Part shown: positions 25,427-34,077 of the stretch, piece by piece | How the letters are laid out: every line of letters begins with the position of its first letter | Numbering within the stretch: position 1 is the stretch's first letter | Assembly: GCF_030811455.1 (NCBI RefSeq) | Contig: NZ_JAUSQU010000001.1 | Span: 868,001-932,000, forward strand | Reading direction: 5' to 3' | DNA from: Streptosporangium lutulentum | GTDB lineage: Bacteria > Actinomycetota > Actinomycetes > Streptosporangiales > Streptosporangiaceae | Length of the DNA stretch: 64,000 bases | Notes under the pieces: model-generated | Told to the model about the DNA's origin: nothing | The model's input: the letters and a program-made list of their open reading frames with translations, nothing else | The model's database searches: none | Position numbers and translations under genes: made by a program

Positions 25427-25978
25427 GTGGACGACCCCGAAGAACGATTCACCGACCTCTATGACCGGCACTACCGGAGCGTGCTGGGATACGCCCTGTT
25501 GCGCACCGAGCACGGCATGGCGGAAGACGTGTCCAGCGAGACCTTCCTGATCGCCTGGCGACGGTTGGACGAGTTGCCCGACCCGGCGCTGCCGTGGCTG
25601 CTCGGCGTGGTGCGGAACCTGCTGGCCAAGCAATGGGACTCGCGTCAGCGGCGGCGGAATCTGGTCGACCGGCTCGCGGCGCTCAGCACCTCTCAGGATC
25701 ACCTGATCTTCGACATCGCCGAGCACGTCGTGGACCGCGAGAGCGCGCTCAACGCGCTGGCCACCCTGCCGGAGCAGGACGTGGAGGCGATGGCGCTCGC
25801 CACCTGGCACGGGTTGCCGCCCGACCAGGCCGCCGCCGTCATGGGCTGCTCGACCCGTACGTACAACGTCAGGCTCCACCGGGCCCGCAAGCGTCTGGGC
25901 AGGGCGCTGGGCACGGAGGCGAGAGTCGCGAGACCCCGTTCGAGCCTGGCCCGGGCGCGGCTCACCGAGGAGGCCTGA
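25427..25978 (+). CDS. ECF-type RNA polymerase sigma factor
   Basis: 183 residues from GTG 25427, supported by GGAGGG 10 bases upstream; an in-frame GTG at 25391 is less well placed. Sigma region 2 contains FTDLYDRHYRSVLGYALLRT and DVSSETFLIAWRRLDEL. Region 4 contains LPEQDVEAMALATWHGLPPDQAAAVMGCS followed by RLHRARKRLGRAL, the -35-recognising HTH. The stop overlaps the next start as TGATGA, coupling it to a CU044_5270 membrane protein that may act as its regulator. Confidence 0.9.
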   Translation: MDDPEERFTDLYDRHYRSVLGYALLRTEHGMAEDVSSETFLIAWRRLDELPDPALPWLLGVVRNLLAKQWDSRQRRRNLVDRLAALSTSQDHLIFDIAEHVVDRESALNALATLPEQDVEAMALATWHGLPPDQAAAVMGCSTRTYNVRLHRARKRLGRALGTEARVARPRSSLARARLTEEA

Positions 25979-27228
25979 TGACATACCCACCCCACCGATC
26001 CGGCGAGGAAACCGGCATGACCGACCGCGTGTTCGCCCGGCTCAAACCCGTGGAACTGGACGGGCTGACCGAGGAGGCCTACCTTCGCCGCCGCTCGGAC
26101 GACCTTGCCCGCGCGTTCCGGACCCCCCGCTCCCCTCAGCGCTCCCGGAGACTCACGATGCCCCGCCTTCCGTTCCTGATCACCGCCGCCACCGCCGTCG
26201 CGGGAGCGGCCGCCGCCGTGATCGTCGTTCCCGGCCTCGTCTCCGGGGAATCCGCGCCCGGCGCGCCCACCGCCGCCGCGATCCCACGGGGTTCTCAGAC
26301 CCCGCAGACGGTGGACGCGCGGTCCTTCCTGCTCGCGGCGGCCGTGACCGCCGCCCGTGAGCCCGCCGAATCGGGCCGCTACTGGTACACCCGCGAGCGC
26401 GTCACCCAGAAGGCCACGACGGACGAGGTCGAGTACGCGGCCGAGGTGAAGTCCCTGGTGGAGAAGTGGGAGGCCGAGAAGAAGGAACTGAAGGGCAGGC
26501 CGTCGGAGCTGGAGACCGCCAGAAAGGAACTGGAGAGGAAGATCGGCGAGCTCAAGGCCTCGCCTCCGGCGGTGCCGTACGCGGTGACCACCGCCTATAC
26601 GCAGGACGCGTGGTACGCGCGGGACAAGGGCGACTCCAGCCGTACGATCGGCAACCAGGACGTGAAGATCACGTTCGGGTCCCCGGAGGACGAGGCGAAG
26701 TGGAAGAAGGCGGGTTCCCCCGTTCTGCGGAACGACAAGCCGTCGACCGTCTCCTTCGACCACCCGCTGCCCCTGTCGATCGACAACCCGACCCTGACCA
26801 TCCAGAACGTGGCAAGCCTGCCGACCGACAAGGAGGGCCTGGAGCGACGGCTGCGGAGCCTGTACGGCAAGAGCAGCGCCAAGGACAGGTCCGACTTCGC
26901 CGGGTACCTGCCGCAGACGAGTCTGGACCTGCTGCGGGCACCGCTCACCCCCGGCACCCGGTCCGCCCTGTTCAAGGTGCTGGCCGAGCAGCCGGGCATC
27001 ACGTCCCAGGGCGAGGTCACCGATGTGTTGGGGCGTACAGGGGTTGCCCTCACCTCGCGTTTCACCGCCGATGAGGGCTCGTTCGAGCTTCGTCTGACCT
27101 TCGACAAGGAGAGCGCGAAGCTCCTGGAGTACGCGATCACGAAGGAGGGCGAGTCCTCCCCGCTGACGCGGGTGGCCTATCAGGACACCGGCTGGGTCGA
27201 CCGCCTCGGCGACCGCTCGCGAGACTAG
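25978..27228 (+). CDS. CU044_5270-family membrane protein, likely sigma-factor partner
   Basis: 416 residues from ATG 25978, coupled to the sigma-factor stop. A cytoplasmic N-terminus of ~55 residues (FARLKPVELDGLTEEAYLRR) is followed by one membrane segment (FLITAATAVAGAAAAVIVVP), then an extracytoplasmic domain. The latter contains ESGRYWYTRE, a strongly charged coiled-coil insert (LVEKWEAEKKELKGRPSELE) and a C-terminal LTRVAYQDTGWVDRLG typical of CU044_5270 proteins. One-pass topology and genetic coupling to an ECF sigma factor suggest an anti-sigma or sensory role; that is inference. Confidence 0.8.
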   Translation: MTYPPHRSGEETGMTDRVFARLKPVELDGLTEEAYLRRRSDDLARAFRTPRSPQRSRRLTMPRLPFLITAATAVAGAAAAVIVVPGLVSGESAPGAPTAAAIPRGSQTPQTVDARSFLLAAAVTAAREPAESGRYWYTRERVTQKATTDEVEYAAEVKSLVEKWEAEKKELKGRPSELETARKELERKIGELKASPPAVPYAVTTAYTQDAWYARDKGDSSRTIGNQDVKITFGSPEDEAKWKKAGSPVLRNDKPSTVSFDHPLPLSIDNPTLTIQNVASLPTDKEGLERRLRSLYGKSSAKDRSDFAGYLPQTSLDLLRAPLTPGTRSALFKVLAEQPGITSQGEVTDVLGRTGVALTSRFTADEGSFELRLTFDKESAKLLEYAITKEGESSPLTRVAYQDTGWVDRLGDRSRD

Positions 27229-27241
27229 TCCTCGTCCCCGT

Positions 27242-27328
27242 GGGCCCCCGGCCGCGGCCGGGGGCCCCACTGCGGTCCGGTCGCCGACGTCGGCCGCGGT
27301 TGACGCCCGGCGCCGGGCGTCAACCGCG
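27242..27328 (+). terminator. Two consecutive perfect palindromes (tandem terminators)
   Basis: A 26-bp palindrome (27242-27267) begins 14 bases after the CU044_5270 stop and is followed by a 34-bp palindrome (27295-27328). Both are perfect and G+C-rich. Together they should insulate the next operon. The remaining ~270 bases to 27604 hold no gene. Confidence 0.75.
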
Positions 27329-27530
27329 CCGCTCGTGGACGTCGCCGACGAACCGAGACAGCCCGTCATGCCGGCCCACGCTCGTGCACCGCCCCGTATA
27401 AGCGAATTCGGGGGCCCGGGGCTCCCGGCCGCCGAGGTCCACACCCGGACGTGCTTTACCGTTTTGCGCGGTCCCAGCTCGAAGACCTGGAGCCACCGTC
27501 GTTTTCTCGGCTCCCGTTAATTGTTTCCTC

Positions 27531-27536
27531 TACAAT
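27531..27536 (+). promoter_or_regulatory. Candidate -10 element for the EACC1-caspase operon
   Basis: TACAAT lies in an unusually AT-rich patch (about 27500-27560), 68 bases before the EACC1 start. No convincing -35 hexamer is seen at the usual spacing, so an alternative sigma factor or activator may be needed. Confidence 0.35.
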
Positions 27537-27603
27537 TCACTCGCTTCGAAGCTTCTGTTGTCAGAATGTCGGCAATGGCCGGGCGAACCACGGAGGACGG
27601 GCA

Positions 27604-28065
27604 ATGCGGGACGTGGAACTGACGATCGAGGCGGCCCCCACCGTCACCGCCGAGCGTCTCGACCGGCTGACCCGGCAGCTCCACGATGATCTGCGGAGCC
27701 TGGGCACCGTCCGGGTGGCCCTCAAGCCCGACTCCCAGGTGCCGGCCGGTGCGAGGTCCGGGCTGGCGACTCAGCTCGGTGTGCTGGTGGTCGGCGGTGT
27801 GTTCTCCAGCGCCGTGATCAAGGCGGTGCTGGAGGTGGTGATGCGACGGCTTGACCGGTCGGCCGTGGTCGAGGCCAAGGTCACCTGGGAGGTCAACGGT
27901 GTCCAGGGCACCGTCACGGCCTCCGGGACCGGGATTCCGGCGGAGCAGCTGATCGAGTTGGCGGCGATATGGGGCCGGCCCGCCGAAACCGGGGAGGCCG
28001 AGACGGCGACGGAGGAAGGGGAGACGCTCCGTGGGCCGGAGGATCGCACTACTGATCGCAACTGA
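27604..28065 (+). CDS. EACC1 (effector-associated constant component 1) protein
   Basis: 153 residues from ATG 27604, behind GGAGGACG. Order: an alpha/beta start (RDVELTIEAAPTVTAERLD), a glycine-rich hydrophobic helix at ~54-80 (LGVLVVGGVFSSAVIKAVLE) that could span or insert in a membrane, then a beta-rich part (VEAKVTWEVNGVQGTVTASG) and an acidic tail. This matches the EACC1 family, a constant partner of caspase, trypsin and other effectors in predicted actinobacterial NTP-dependent conflict systems. Its 3' end overlaps the next gene by 35 bases, so the caspase-ATPase protein is made with it. Its biochemical role is unknown; a membrane or complex adaptor is a guess. Confidence 0.8.
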   Translation: MRDVELTIEAAPTVTAERLDRLTRQLHDDLRSLGTVRVALKPDSQVPAGARSGLATQLGVLVVGGVFSSAVIKAVLEVVMRRLDRSAVVEAKVTWEVNGVQGTVTASGTGIPAEQLIELAAIWGRPAETGEAETATEEGETLRGPEDRTTDRN

Positions 28066-31000
28066 CGGTTACGGGGATCCGGGACTGAACCGGCTCCGTG
28101 CCCCGGGCCGGGACGCCGGCCAGCTGGCGCAGCTGCTCGAAGATCAGTCGATTGGCCGGTTCGACCATGTGCGCGTTCTGCTGAACCGTCCGAAGGCGGA
28201 GATCGAGGCGGCGATCGAAGAGCTGCTCACGAACCGCATGCCCGACGACCTGGTACTGCTCTACATCGCCTGTCACGGGCTGGCGAACGACGTGGACCGG
28301 CTGTTCTTCGCGACGGTCGACACCCAGCTGGCCCGTCGGAACACCACGGCGATCCGGGCCTCCCTGGTTCACGATCTGCTCGACGAGTGCGAGGCGGCCG
28401 CCAAGATCGTCCTGTTGGACTGTTGTTACAGCGGGCTCTTCAACCGGGGCCTGTCGACGCGCTCCGAACGGCGAATCGACGTGGAACGTGAGGTGCTGGG
28501 GAAGGGCACCGTCGTCCTGACCTCGACCACGAGCCTCGCCTACGCCTACGAGGGGACCCAGTTCACCGACAACGGCGAACCGGCCTCGGTCTTCACCGGC
28601 GCGGTGATCGAAGGTCTGCGCTCAGGCGCGGCCGACGCCGACCGGGACGGCATCGTCACCCCCGACGAGCTGTACGACTACGTCTTCCGTGCCGTGATCT
28701 CGCAGTTGGGCGAGGAGCAGAAGCCGACCAAGAAGGGGGCGTGCGTTGGGCGCGTCGAGCTCGCCTACGCGCCGTCGATCCACGAGCGGTCCGGGAGCTG
28801 GAGAGCGGTCCGGGCCGCGGACGGCCTGGCTCTGGGCTCGCTGCTGCCACCACTGGTCAGCACGGTGGACCAGGGACTGAGATGCGACGCGTGGCCGGGA
28901 GCCTCGCGCCTGGAGGTGCCGATCGGCCGTATCGACCGCCGGACCGGCGAGGAGCTCGTGGTCGCGGACCTGACCAGCCGGGGCGGGCACGCGGCGGTGG
29001 TGGGCAAGTCCGGCAGCGGCAAGACGACCCTTCTGCGCACGCTCCTGACGGCCCTGGCGCTGACGCACAGCCCCGAGGAAGCGGTCTTCCTCCTGCTGGA
29101 AGGACGGGTTAACGGGCTCGGGGTGCTGCGCCGGCTGCCGCACGTGCAGATGGTGGCGGCGCCTCACGAGGTCGACATGGTCGCCGCCGTTCTCACGAGA
29201 GCCCAGGACATCATCGAAACGCGGCAGATCATGTTCCGCAAACTGGACATCGAGTCGGTGGACGAGTTCCGCGCGCTGCGGGTGTCACGGAAACTCCCGG
29301 CGGGAATGCACGGCGATGTGTTCCTGGTCGTGGACGGCTGGCTCGACTTCTCGATCGGCAGGGAGGCGCTGGAACGGGAAGTCCGGCGCATCGCCAACGC
29401 CGGCCTCTACTACGGCGTCCATGTCGTTCTGTCGTCGCGGCAGTGGAGCACGATTCCAGCGGAACTGCTGAGCATCCTGGGCACGCGGTACGAGCTGGCC
29501 CTGGACGACCCGGCCGACTCCCGATACGACGCGGTGCTCTCCAGCACGTTGGCCACCGGCAGGGGGCTTGCGGGGGGCAGGCCCTTTCGCGTCGCACTGC
29601 CCAGGATCGAGGCGGACGCGGACCAGATCGGCGACCGTGAGGCCCTCGTCTCCCTGTCGATCCAGGTGCAGGAGGCGTGGTCGTCCGTGCGGGTCGCCGA
29701 GCCCGACCGGCCCGAACCGCTCGCCTCGAATGTGCTCCTGACCGAACTGCTCGGTATCGCGGACGCCGCCGAGATCGATCTGGCGCGGATGTGGCGTCCC
29801 CGTCCGCCGCGGGAACACCTCCGGGTGCCCATCGGGATCGACTCCGAGGGCGAGCCGGTGATGCTCGATCTGAAGGAGTCCGCACGCGACGGCATGGGCC
29901 CGCACGGTCTGTGCGTCGGAGCCACCGGTTCCGGCAAGTCCGAGCTGTTGCGCTGTCTCGTTCTCGCGTTGGCCGTGACGCATTCCCCGGAGAGTCTCAA
30001 CTTCGTCCTCGCGGACTTCAAGGGCGGCGCGACCTTCGCCGGGCTGAACGCCCTGCCGCACGTGGCGGCGTCGATCACGAATCTGGTGGACGACCTGGCC
30101 CTGGTGGACCGCATGCGTGACGCCGTCGCCGGAGAACTGGCCCGGCGTCAGGAACTGCTGTGGGCGGCCGGAAACTACGCCAGCGCATGGGACTACGAGG
30201 CGGCCCGGGCGGCCGGAACGGCACTGGCTCCGCTGCCGTCACTGCTGATCGTGATCGATGAGTTCAGCGAACTGCTCACGCAAAAACCCGATTTCATCGA
30301 CACACTGGTACAGGTCGGCCGAGTGGGGCGCAGCCTCGGCGTACATCTGCTCCTGGCCTCACAACGCCTGGAAGAGGGCGCGCTACGGGGTCTGGACGCC
30401 CATCTCAGTTACCAGATCGGACTGAGGACCTTCTCCGCCACGGAGAGCCGTGCCCTCCTCGGAGTGCCGGACGCCTACCAGCTCCCGTCCCTGCCCGGCT
30501 CCGGCTATCTGAAGTCCGGCGGGGTGGAGTCGTCGTTGACGAGGTTCAAGGGCACGTACGTCTCGGGTCCGTACCGCCGGCCGGAAACCGGCGGCCTCTC
30601 CCGCGTCGGCCCGGAGGACTCCGGGGAAACAGGGCAGGTCCCCGCGAACCATGAGTTCGACGACATGACGATCGATGTGATCGTGCGGCGGCTGGCGGGC
30701 CAGGGGCCTGACGCCCACCCGGTGTGGCTCCCCCCGCTGGGCGCCCCGGTCACGCTGGACGAGCTGCTGCCGCTCACCGCCGACCCTGAGCGCGGACTCA
30801 GGCCGGATCCGTCCATGGGGAGCTCACCACCGCTGCGCGTCCCGCTCGGCATCATGGACCGGCCGTTCCAGCAACGGCGTGACATCCTCTACGCCGACCT
30901 GTCCGGTGCGGAGGGGCAGGCGATCGTCGTCGGCGGTCCGCAGTCGGGCAAGACGACGCTGCTCCGCACCCTCATCTCCTCCCTCGCGCTCACCCACACG

Positions 31001-32392
31001 CCGGCCGAGGCGCAGTTCTTCTGCCTGGACTTCGGGGGTGGCGGGCTGGCCGCGCTGTCCGGGCTCCCGCACATGAGCGGGGTCGGCGGCCGGCTGGAGG
31101 GCGAACGGGTCCGCCGGATCGTCCTGGAGGTCGCGAGCATCCTGGAGCGGCGCGAAAAGATCTTTTTGAGCCGGGGCGTCGACTCGATGCACGCGTACCG
31201 CGAACAGCTGGCCGCCGGACAGGTGCCGGAAGACCGGTTCGGTGACGTGTTCCTGGTGATCGACGGCTGGAGCGTGCTCCGCCAGGAGTTCGAGGAACTC
31301 GAACCCCACGTCCTGGCCGTCGCCCATCGTGGCGTGACCTACGGAGTCCACCTCGTGCTCGGTGCCGAGCGCTGGGCCGCGGTGCGGCCGGCCCTGCGGG
31401 ACACCTTCGGCACCCGGCTGGAACTGCGCCTCGGCGATCCCGCGGACTCCGAGATCGACCGGCGGGCCGCGGTCTCCGTGCCGGAGGGCACGCCGGGGCG
31501 CGGGATCACCCCGGGCCCCTTCCACTTCCTGGCGGCCCTGCCCAGGATCGACGGGCAGACCTCGGCCGAGGACCTCGGCCGGGGCGTGCGGGACCTGGTC
31601 GACGCGGTGCGGGAGGCGTGGCCGGGTCCGGTGGCGCCGCAGGTCCGGCTGCTTCCCCGGGTGCTGCCGCTGGCCGACCTCACCGCGCTGGAGCGGCCCG
31701 CCGGCCACCTGATCCCCCTGGGGCTGGGAGAGGGGGATCTGGCCCCCGTCATGTGGGACTTCAAAGCCGAACCGAACATGATGATCTTCGGTGAGAACGA
31801 ATCAGGGAAGTCGAACACGCTGCGGCTGCTGGCCAAGGGCATCGTGGCGGGCAACGACCACAAACAGGCCAGGATGGTCATCGTCGACTACCGGCGGGCG
31901 CTGCTGGGCGCCGTGGACACGGAACACCTGATCGGGTACGCCGCCTCCGGATCCGCCCTCGCCTCCGTGATCGCCGATCTCAGATCCGCGCTGGAGAAGC
32001 GGTTGCCCGGTCTCGACATCACACCGGAGCAACTCCGCGACCGTTCGTGGTGGACGGGAGCGGAGCTCTACCTGCTGGTCGACGACTACGACCTGGTGGT
32101 CACCTCGGGCGGCAACCCGCTGGCTCCGCTGATCGAGCTGCTTCCGATGTCATACGACCTCGGGCTGCACCTGGTCGTCGCCCGCCGCTCGGGGGGAGCC
32201 GGCCGAGCCCTGTTCGAGCCGGTGCTGCAGAGGTTGCGAGACCTGGGGACCGGCGGTCTCGTTCTCTCCGGCGACAGGGCGGAGGGCGAACTCCTCGGCA
32301 ATGTGCGTCCGTCGCGGCAGGTCTCGGGACGTGGGGTGCTGATCACCCGGCAACAGCAGCGACTGGTCCAGATCGCCCACGTTCCCGAATGA
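28031..32392 (+). CDS. Caspase-like peptidase fused to four EccC/FtsK-type ATPase modules
   Basis: 1453 residues from GTG 28031, with GGAGG and AGGGGAG just upstream inside EACC1. Residues 1-250 are a peptidase C14-type domain: LIATDGYGDPGLNRL start, H82 in YIACHGLAND, C132 in LLDCCYSG, and an EF-hand-like loop DADRDGIVTPDE (202-213). Four P-loop modules follow: GKSGSGKT (K331), GATGSGKS (K636), GGPQSGKT (K974), GENESGKS (K1260). Only the second has a classic Walker B with glutamate (LIVIDE, D743/E744); the others read VVDG, VIDG and LVDD. Modules 2-4 match EccC ATPases 1-3 of type VII secretion; module 1 resembles module 3 and looks duplicated. No membrane segment is present and no EccB/D/E, mycosin or Esx genes are nearby, so a soluble sensing/effector protease machine is more likely than a secretion channel. 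Function is inference. Confidence 0.9.
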   Translation: MGRRIALLIATDGYGDPGLNRLRAPGRDAGQLAQLLEDQSIGRFDHVRVLLNRPKAEIEAAIEELLTNRMPDDLVLLYIACHGLANDVDRLFFATVDTQLARRNTTAIRASLVHDLLDECEAAAKIVLLDCCYSGLFNRGLSTRSERRIDVEREVLGKGTVVLTSTTSLAYAYEGTQFTDNGEPASVFTGAVIEGLRSGAADADRDGIVTPDELYDYVFRAVISQLGEEQKPTKKGACVGRVELAYAPSIHERSGSWRAVRAADGLALGSLLPPLVSTVDQGLRCDAWPGASRLEVPIGRIDRRTGEELVVADLTSRGGHAAVVGKSGSGKTTLLRTLLTALALTHSPEEAVFLLLEGRVNGLGVLRRLPHVQMVAAPHEVDMVAAVLTRAQDIIETRQIMFRKLDIESVDEFRALRVSRKLPAGMHGDVFLVVDGWLDFSIGREALEREVRRIANAGLYYGVHVVLSSRQWSTIPAELLSILGTRYELALDDPADSRYDAVLSSTLATGRGLAGGRPFRVALPRIEADADQIGDREALVSLSIQVQEAWSSVRVAEPDRPEPLASNVLLTELLGIADAAEIDLARMWRPRPPREHLRVPIGIDSEGEPVMLDLKESARDGMGPHGLCVGATGSGKSELLRCLVLALAVTHSPESLNFVLADFKGGATFAGLNALPHVAASITNLVDDLALVDRMRDAVAGELARRQELLWAAGNYASAWDYEAARAAGTALAPLPSLLIVIDEFSELLTQKPDFIDTLVQVGRVGRSLGVHLLLASQRLEEGALRGLDAHLSYQIGLRTFSATESRALLGVPDAYQLPSLPGSGYLKSGGVESSLTRFKGTYVSGPYRRPETGGLSRVGPEDSGETGQVPANHEFDDMTIDVIVRRLAGQGPDAHPVWLPPLGAPVTLDELLPLTADPERGLRPDPSMGSSPPLRVPLGIMDRPFQQRRDILYADLSGAEGQAIVVGGPQSGKTTLLRTLISSLALTHTPAEAQFFCLDFGGGGLAALSGLPHMSGVGGRLEGERVRRIVLEVASILERREKIFLSRGVDSMHAYREQLAAGQVPEDRFGDVFLVIDGWSVLRQEFEELEPHVLAVAHRGVTYGVHLVLGAERWAAVRPALRDTFGTRLELRLGDPADSEIDRRAAVSVPEGTPGRGITPGPFHFLAALPRIDGQTSAEDLGRGVRDLVDAVREAWPGPVAPQVRLLPRVLPLADLTALERPAGHLIPLGLGEGDLAPVMWDFKAEPNMMIFGENESGKSNTLRLLAKGIVAGNDHKQARMVIVDYRRALLGAVDTEHLIGYAASGSALASVIADLRSALEKRLPGLDITPEQLRDRSWWTGAELYLLVDDYDLVVTSGGNPLAPLIELLPMSYDLGLHLVVARRSGGAGRALFEPVLQRLRDLGTGGLVLSGDRAEGELLGNVRPSRQVSGRGVLITRQQQRLVQIAHVPE

Positions 32393-32453
32393 CACCGCTG
32401 CCCGGTGGCCTCGCGCGGCCGGTCCGGGCGCGATGCCGGTGCCGCCGCCGATC

Positions 32454-32497
32454 CGTCCTTCCCGGGCGCCGGCCCGGACCGGGCGCCGGGAAGGACG
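32454..32497. terminator. Bidirectional hairpin between the caspase-ATPase gene and tctA
   Basis: A 12-bp perfect stem (32454-32465 with 32486-32497) encloses a G+C-rich loop that can pair further. It lies between two convergent stops (32392 and 32552) and can serve both strands. Confidence 0.7.
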
Positions 32498-32551
32498 TGG
32501 ACCGGTCGTCTCGCGGAGACGGAGGACGCCGAGCACACGGATCGACGGTCC

Positions 32552-34057
32552 CTACTCCTCCTCCGTGAACACGATCTCGCGGCGCTTGCGAATCGCCGGG
32601 AGGACGGCGATGACGAGCGCCGCCACGGTCAGGGCCAGGAGCACCGCGGAGATGGGCCGGGTCAGGAAGACCGACGCGTCGCCGCGGGAGATGATGAGCG
32701 CCCGCCGCAGGTTCTCCTCAAGCAAGGGTCCGAGGACGAAGCCGAGCAGCAGGGGAGCCGGCTCGCAGCCGCACTTGATCAGGATGTAGCCCAGGATCCC
32801 GAAGAACGCGATCGCGTAGACGTCGTACGCGTTGAACTCCAGGGAGTAGGTGCCGATCGCGGCGAACAGGATGATCATCGGGAACAGCACCTGGTACGGG
32901 ATGCGCAGCATGCGCACCCAGAAGCCGATCAGCGGCAGGTTGAGCAGCACGAGCAGCACGTTGCCGATCCACATCGACGCGATCAGGCCCCAGAACAGCG
33001 CCGGTTCGTCGGTGATGACGTTCGGGCCGGGGGTTATGCCGTGGACGATGAACGCGCCGACCATCAGCGCCATCACCGGGTGGGCGGGCAGGCCCAGGGT
33101 GAGCAGCGGGATGAACGACGTCTGCGCGGCGGCGTTGTTCGCCGACTCGGGACCGGCGACGCCCTCGATCGCGCCGCGCCCGAACTCCTCCCGCCGCTTC
33201 GAGATCCGCTTCTCGACGGCGTACGAGGCGAACGAGGCCAGCACGTGGCCACCGCCGGGCAGGACGCCGAGCGCGGCGCCGAGACCGGTGCCCCGCAGGA
33301 TCGGGCCGACGATCCGGCGCCGGTCCTCGCGGGTCGGCCAGAGGCTCTTCACCTTGCTGACGACCGCCGTGCGGGTCTGCTCGTTCTCCAGGTTGCGCAG
33401 GATCTCGGCCACCCCGAACATGCCGACGGCGACCGACACGAAGTCGATGCCGCCGTACAGCTCGCGCTGGTCGAACACGAACCGGGGCGTGCCGGTGTAG
33501 AGGTCCTGGCCGATCGTGCCGAGCAGGACGCCGAGCGCGATCATCGCCAGTGCCTTGAGCGTCGAGCCGCGCGCCAGCGCGATCGACACGATCAGGCCGA
33601 GCAGCACCAGCGAGAAGTATTCGGCCGGGCCGAACTTCAACGCGACGTCGGCCAGCGGCGGGGCCGCGACGGCCAGCACGACGGTGGCCACCGTACCCGC
33701 GATGAAGGATCCGATCGCGGCGGCGGCCAGCGCCGCGCCGGCCCGGCCCTGCCGGGCCATCTCGTGCCCGTCCAGCGCGGTGACCGCCGCCGACGACTCG
33801 CCGGGCAGGTTGATCAGGATCGCGGTCGTCGAGCCGCCGTACTGCGCGCCGTAGTAGATGCCGGCCAGCATGATCAGCGCCGTCACCGGCTCGAAGTTGA
33901 ACGTGATCGGCAGCAGCATCGCCACCGTCGCCGTCGGCCCGATGCCGGGCAGCACGCCGACCGCCGTCCCGAGCAGCACTCCCACGAAGCAGTAGAGGAC
34001 GTTCTGAACCATCAGGGCGGTCGAGAAGCCCAGTGCGAGGTTGTCGAGAAGTTCCAT
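32552..34057 (-). CDS. tctA: Tripartite tricarboxylate transporter, large permease TctA
   Basis: 501 residues with about 12 membrane segments. Family signatures include VGVLPGIGPTATVAMLLPIT near residue 35, GGSTTAILINLPGESSA and the second-half repeat ALGVLPGGGHVLASF. TctA is the transport subunit of TTT systems, which import citrate and other di- or tricarboxylates with a periplasmic or, in Gram-positives, lipid-anchored binding protein. It lies 20 bases downstream of tctB in the same direction, completing the tctC-tctB-tctA operon. Confidence 0.95.
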   Translation of the reverse strand: MELLDNLALGFSTALMVQNVLYCFVGVLLGTAVGVLPGIGPTATVAMLLPITFNFEPVTALIMLAGIYYGAQYGGSTTAILINLPGESSAAVTALDGHEMARQGRAGAALAAAAIGSFIAGTVATVVLAVAAPPLADVALKFGPAEYFSLVLLGLIVSIALARGSTLKALAMIALGVLLGTIGQDLYTGTPRFVFDQRELYGGIDFVSVAVGMFGVAEILRNLENEQTRTAVVSKVKSLWPTREDRRRIVGPILRGTGLGAALGVLPGGGHVLASFASYAVEKRISKRREEFGRGAIEGVAGPESANNAAAQTSFIPLLTLGLPAHPVMALMVGAFIVHGITPGPNVITDEPALFWGLIASMWIGNVLLVLLNLPLIGFWVRMLRIPYQVLFPMIILFAAIGTYSLEFNAYDVYAIAFFGILGYILIKCGCEPAPLLLGFVLGPLLEENLRRALIISRGDASVFLTRPISAVLLALTVAALVIAVLPAIRKRREIVFTEEE

Positions 34058-34077
34058 GTCTCAATCCGGATGCCGCG

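Noticed and set aside
28031..32392. Ordinary type VII secretion EccC
   Set aside because: The N-terminal membrane segments and the first degenerate ATPase domain of EccC are replaced by a caspase domain and a duplicated ATPase module, and no other ESX genes are nearby.
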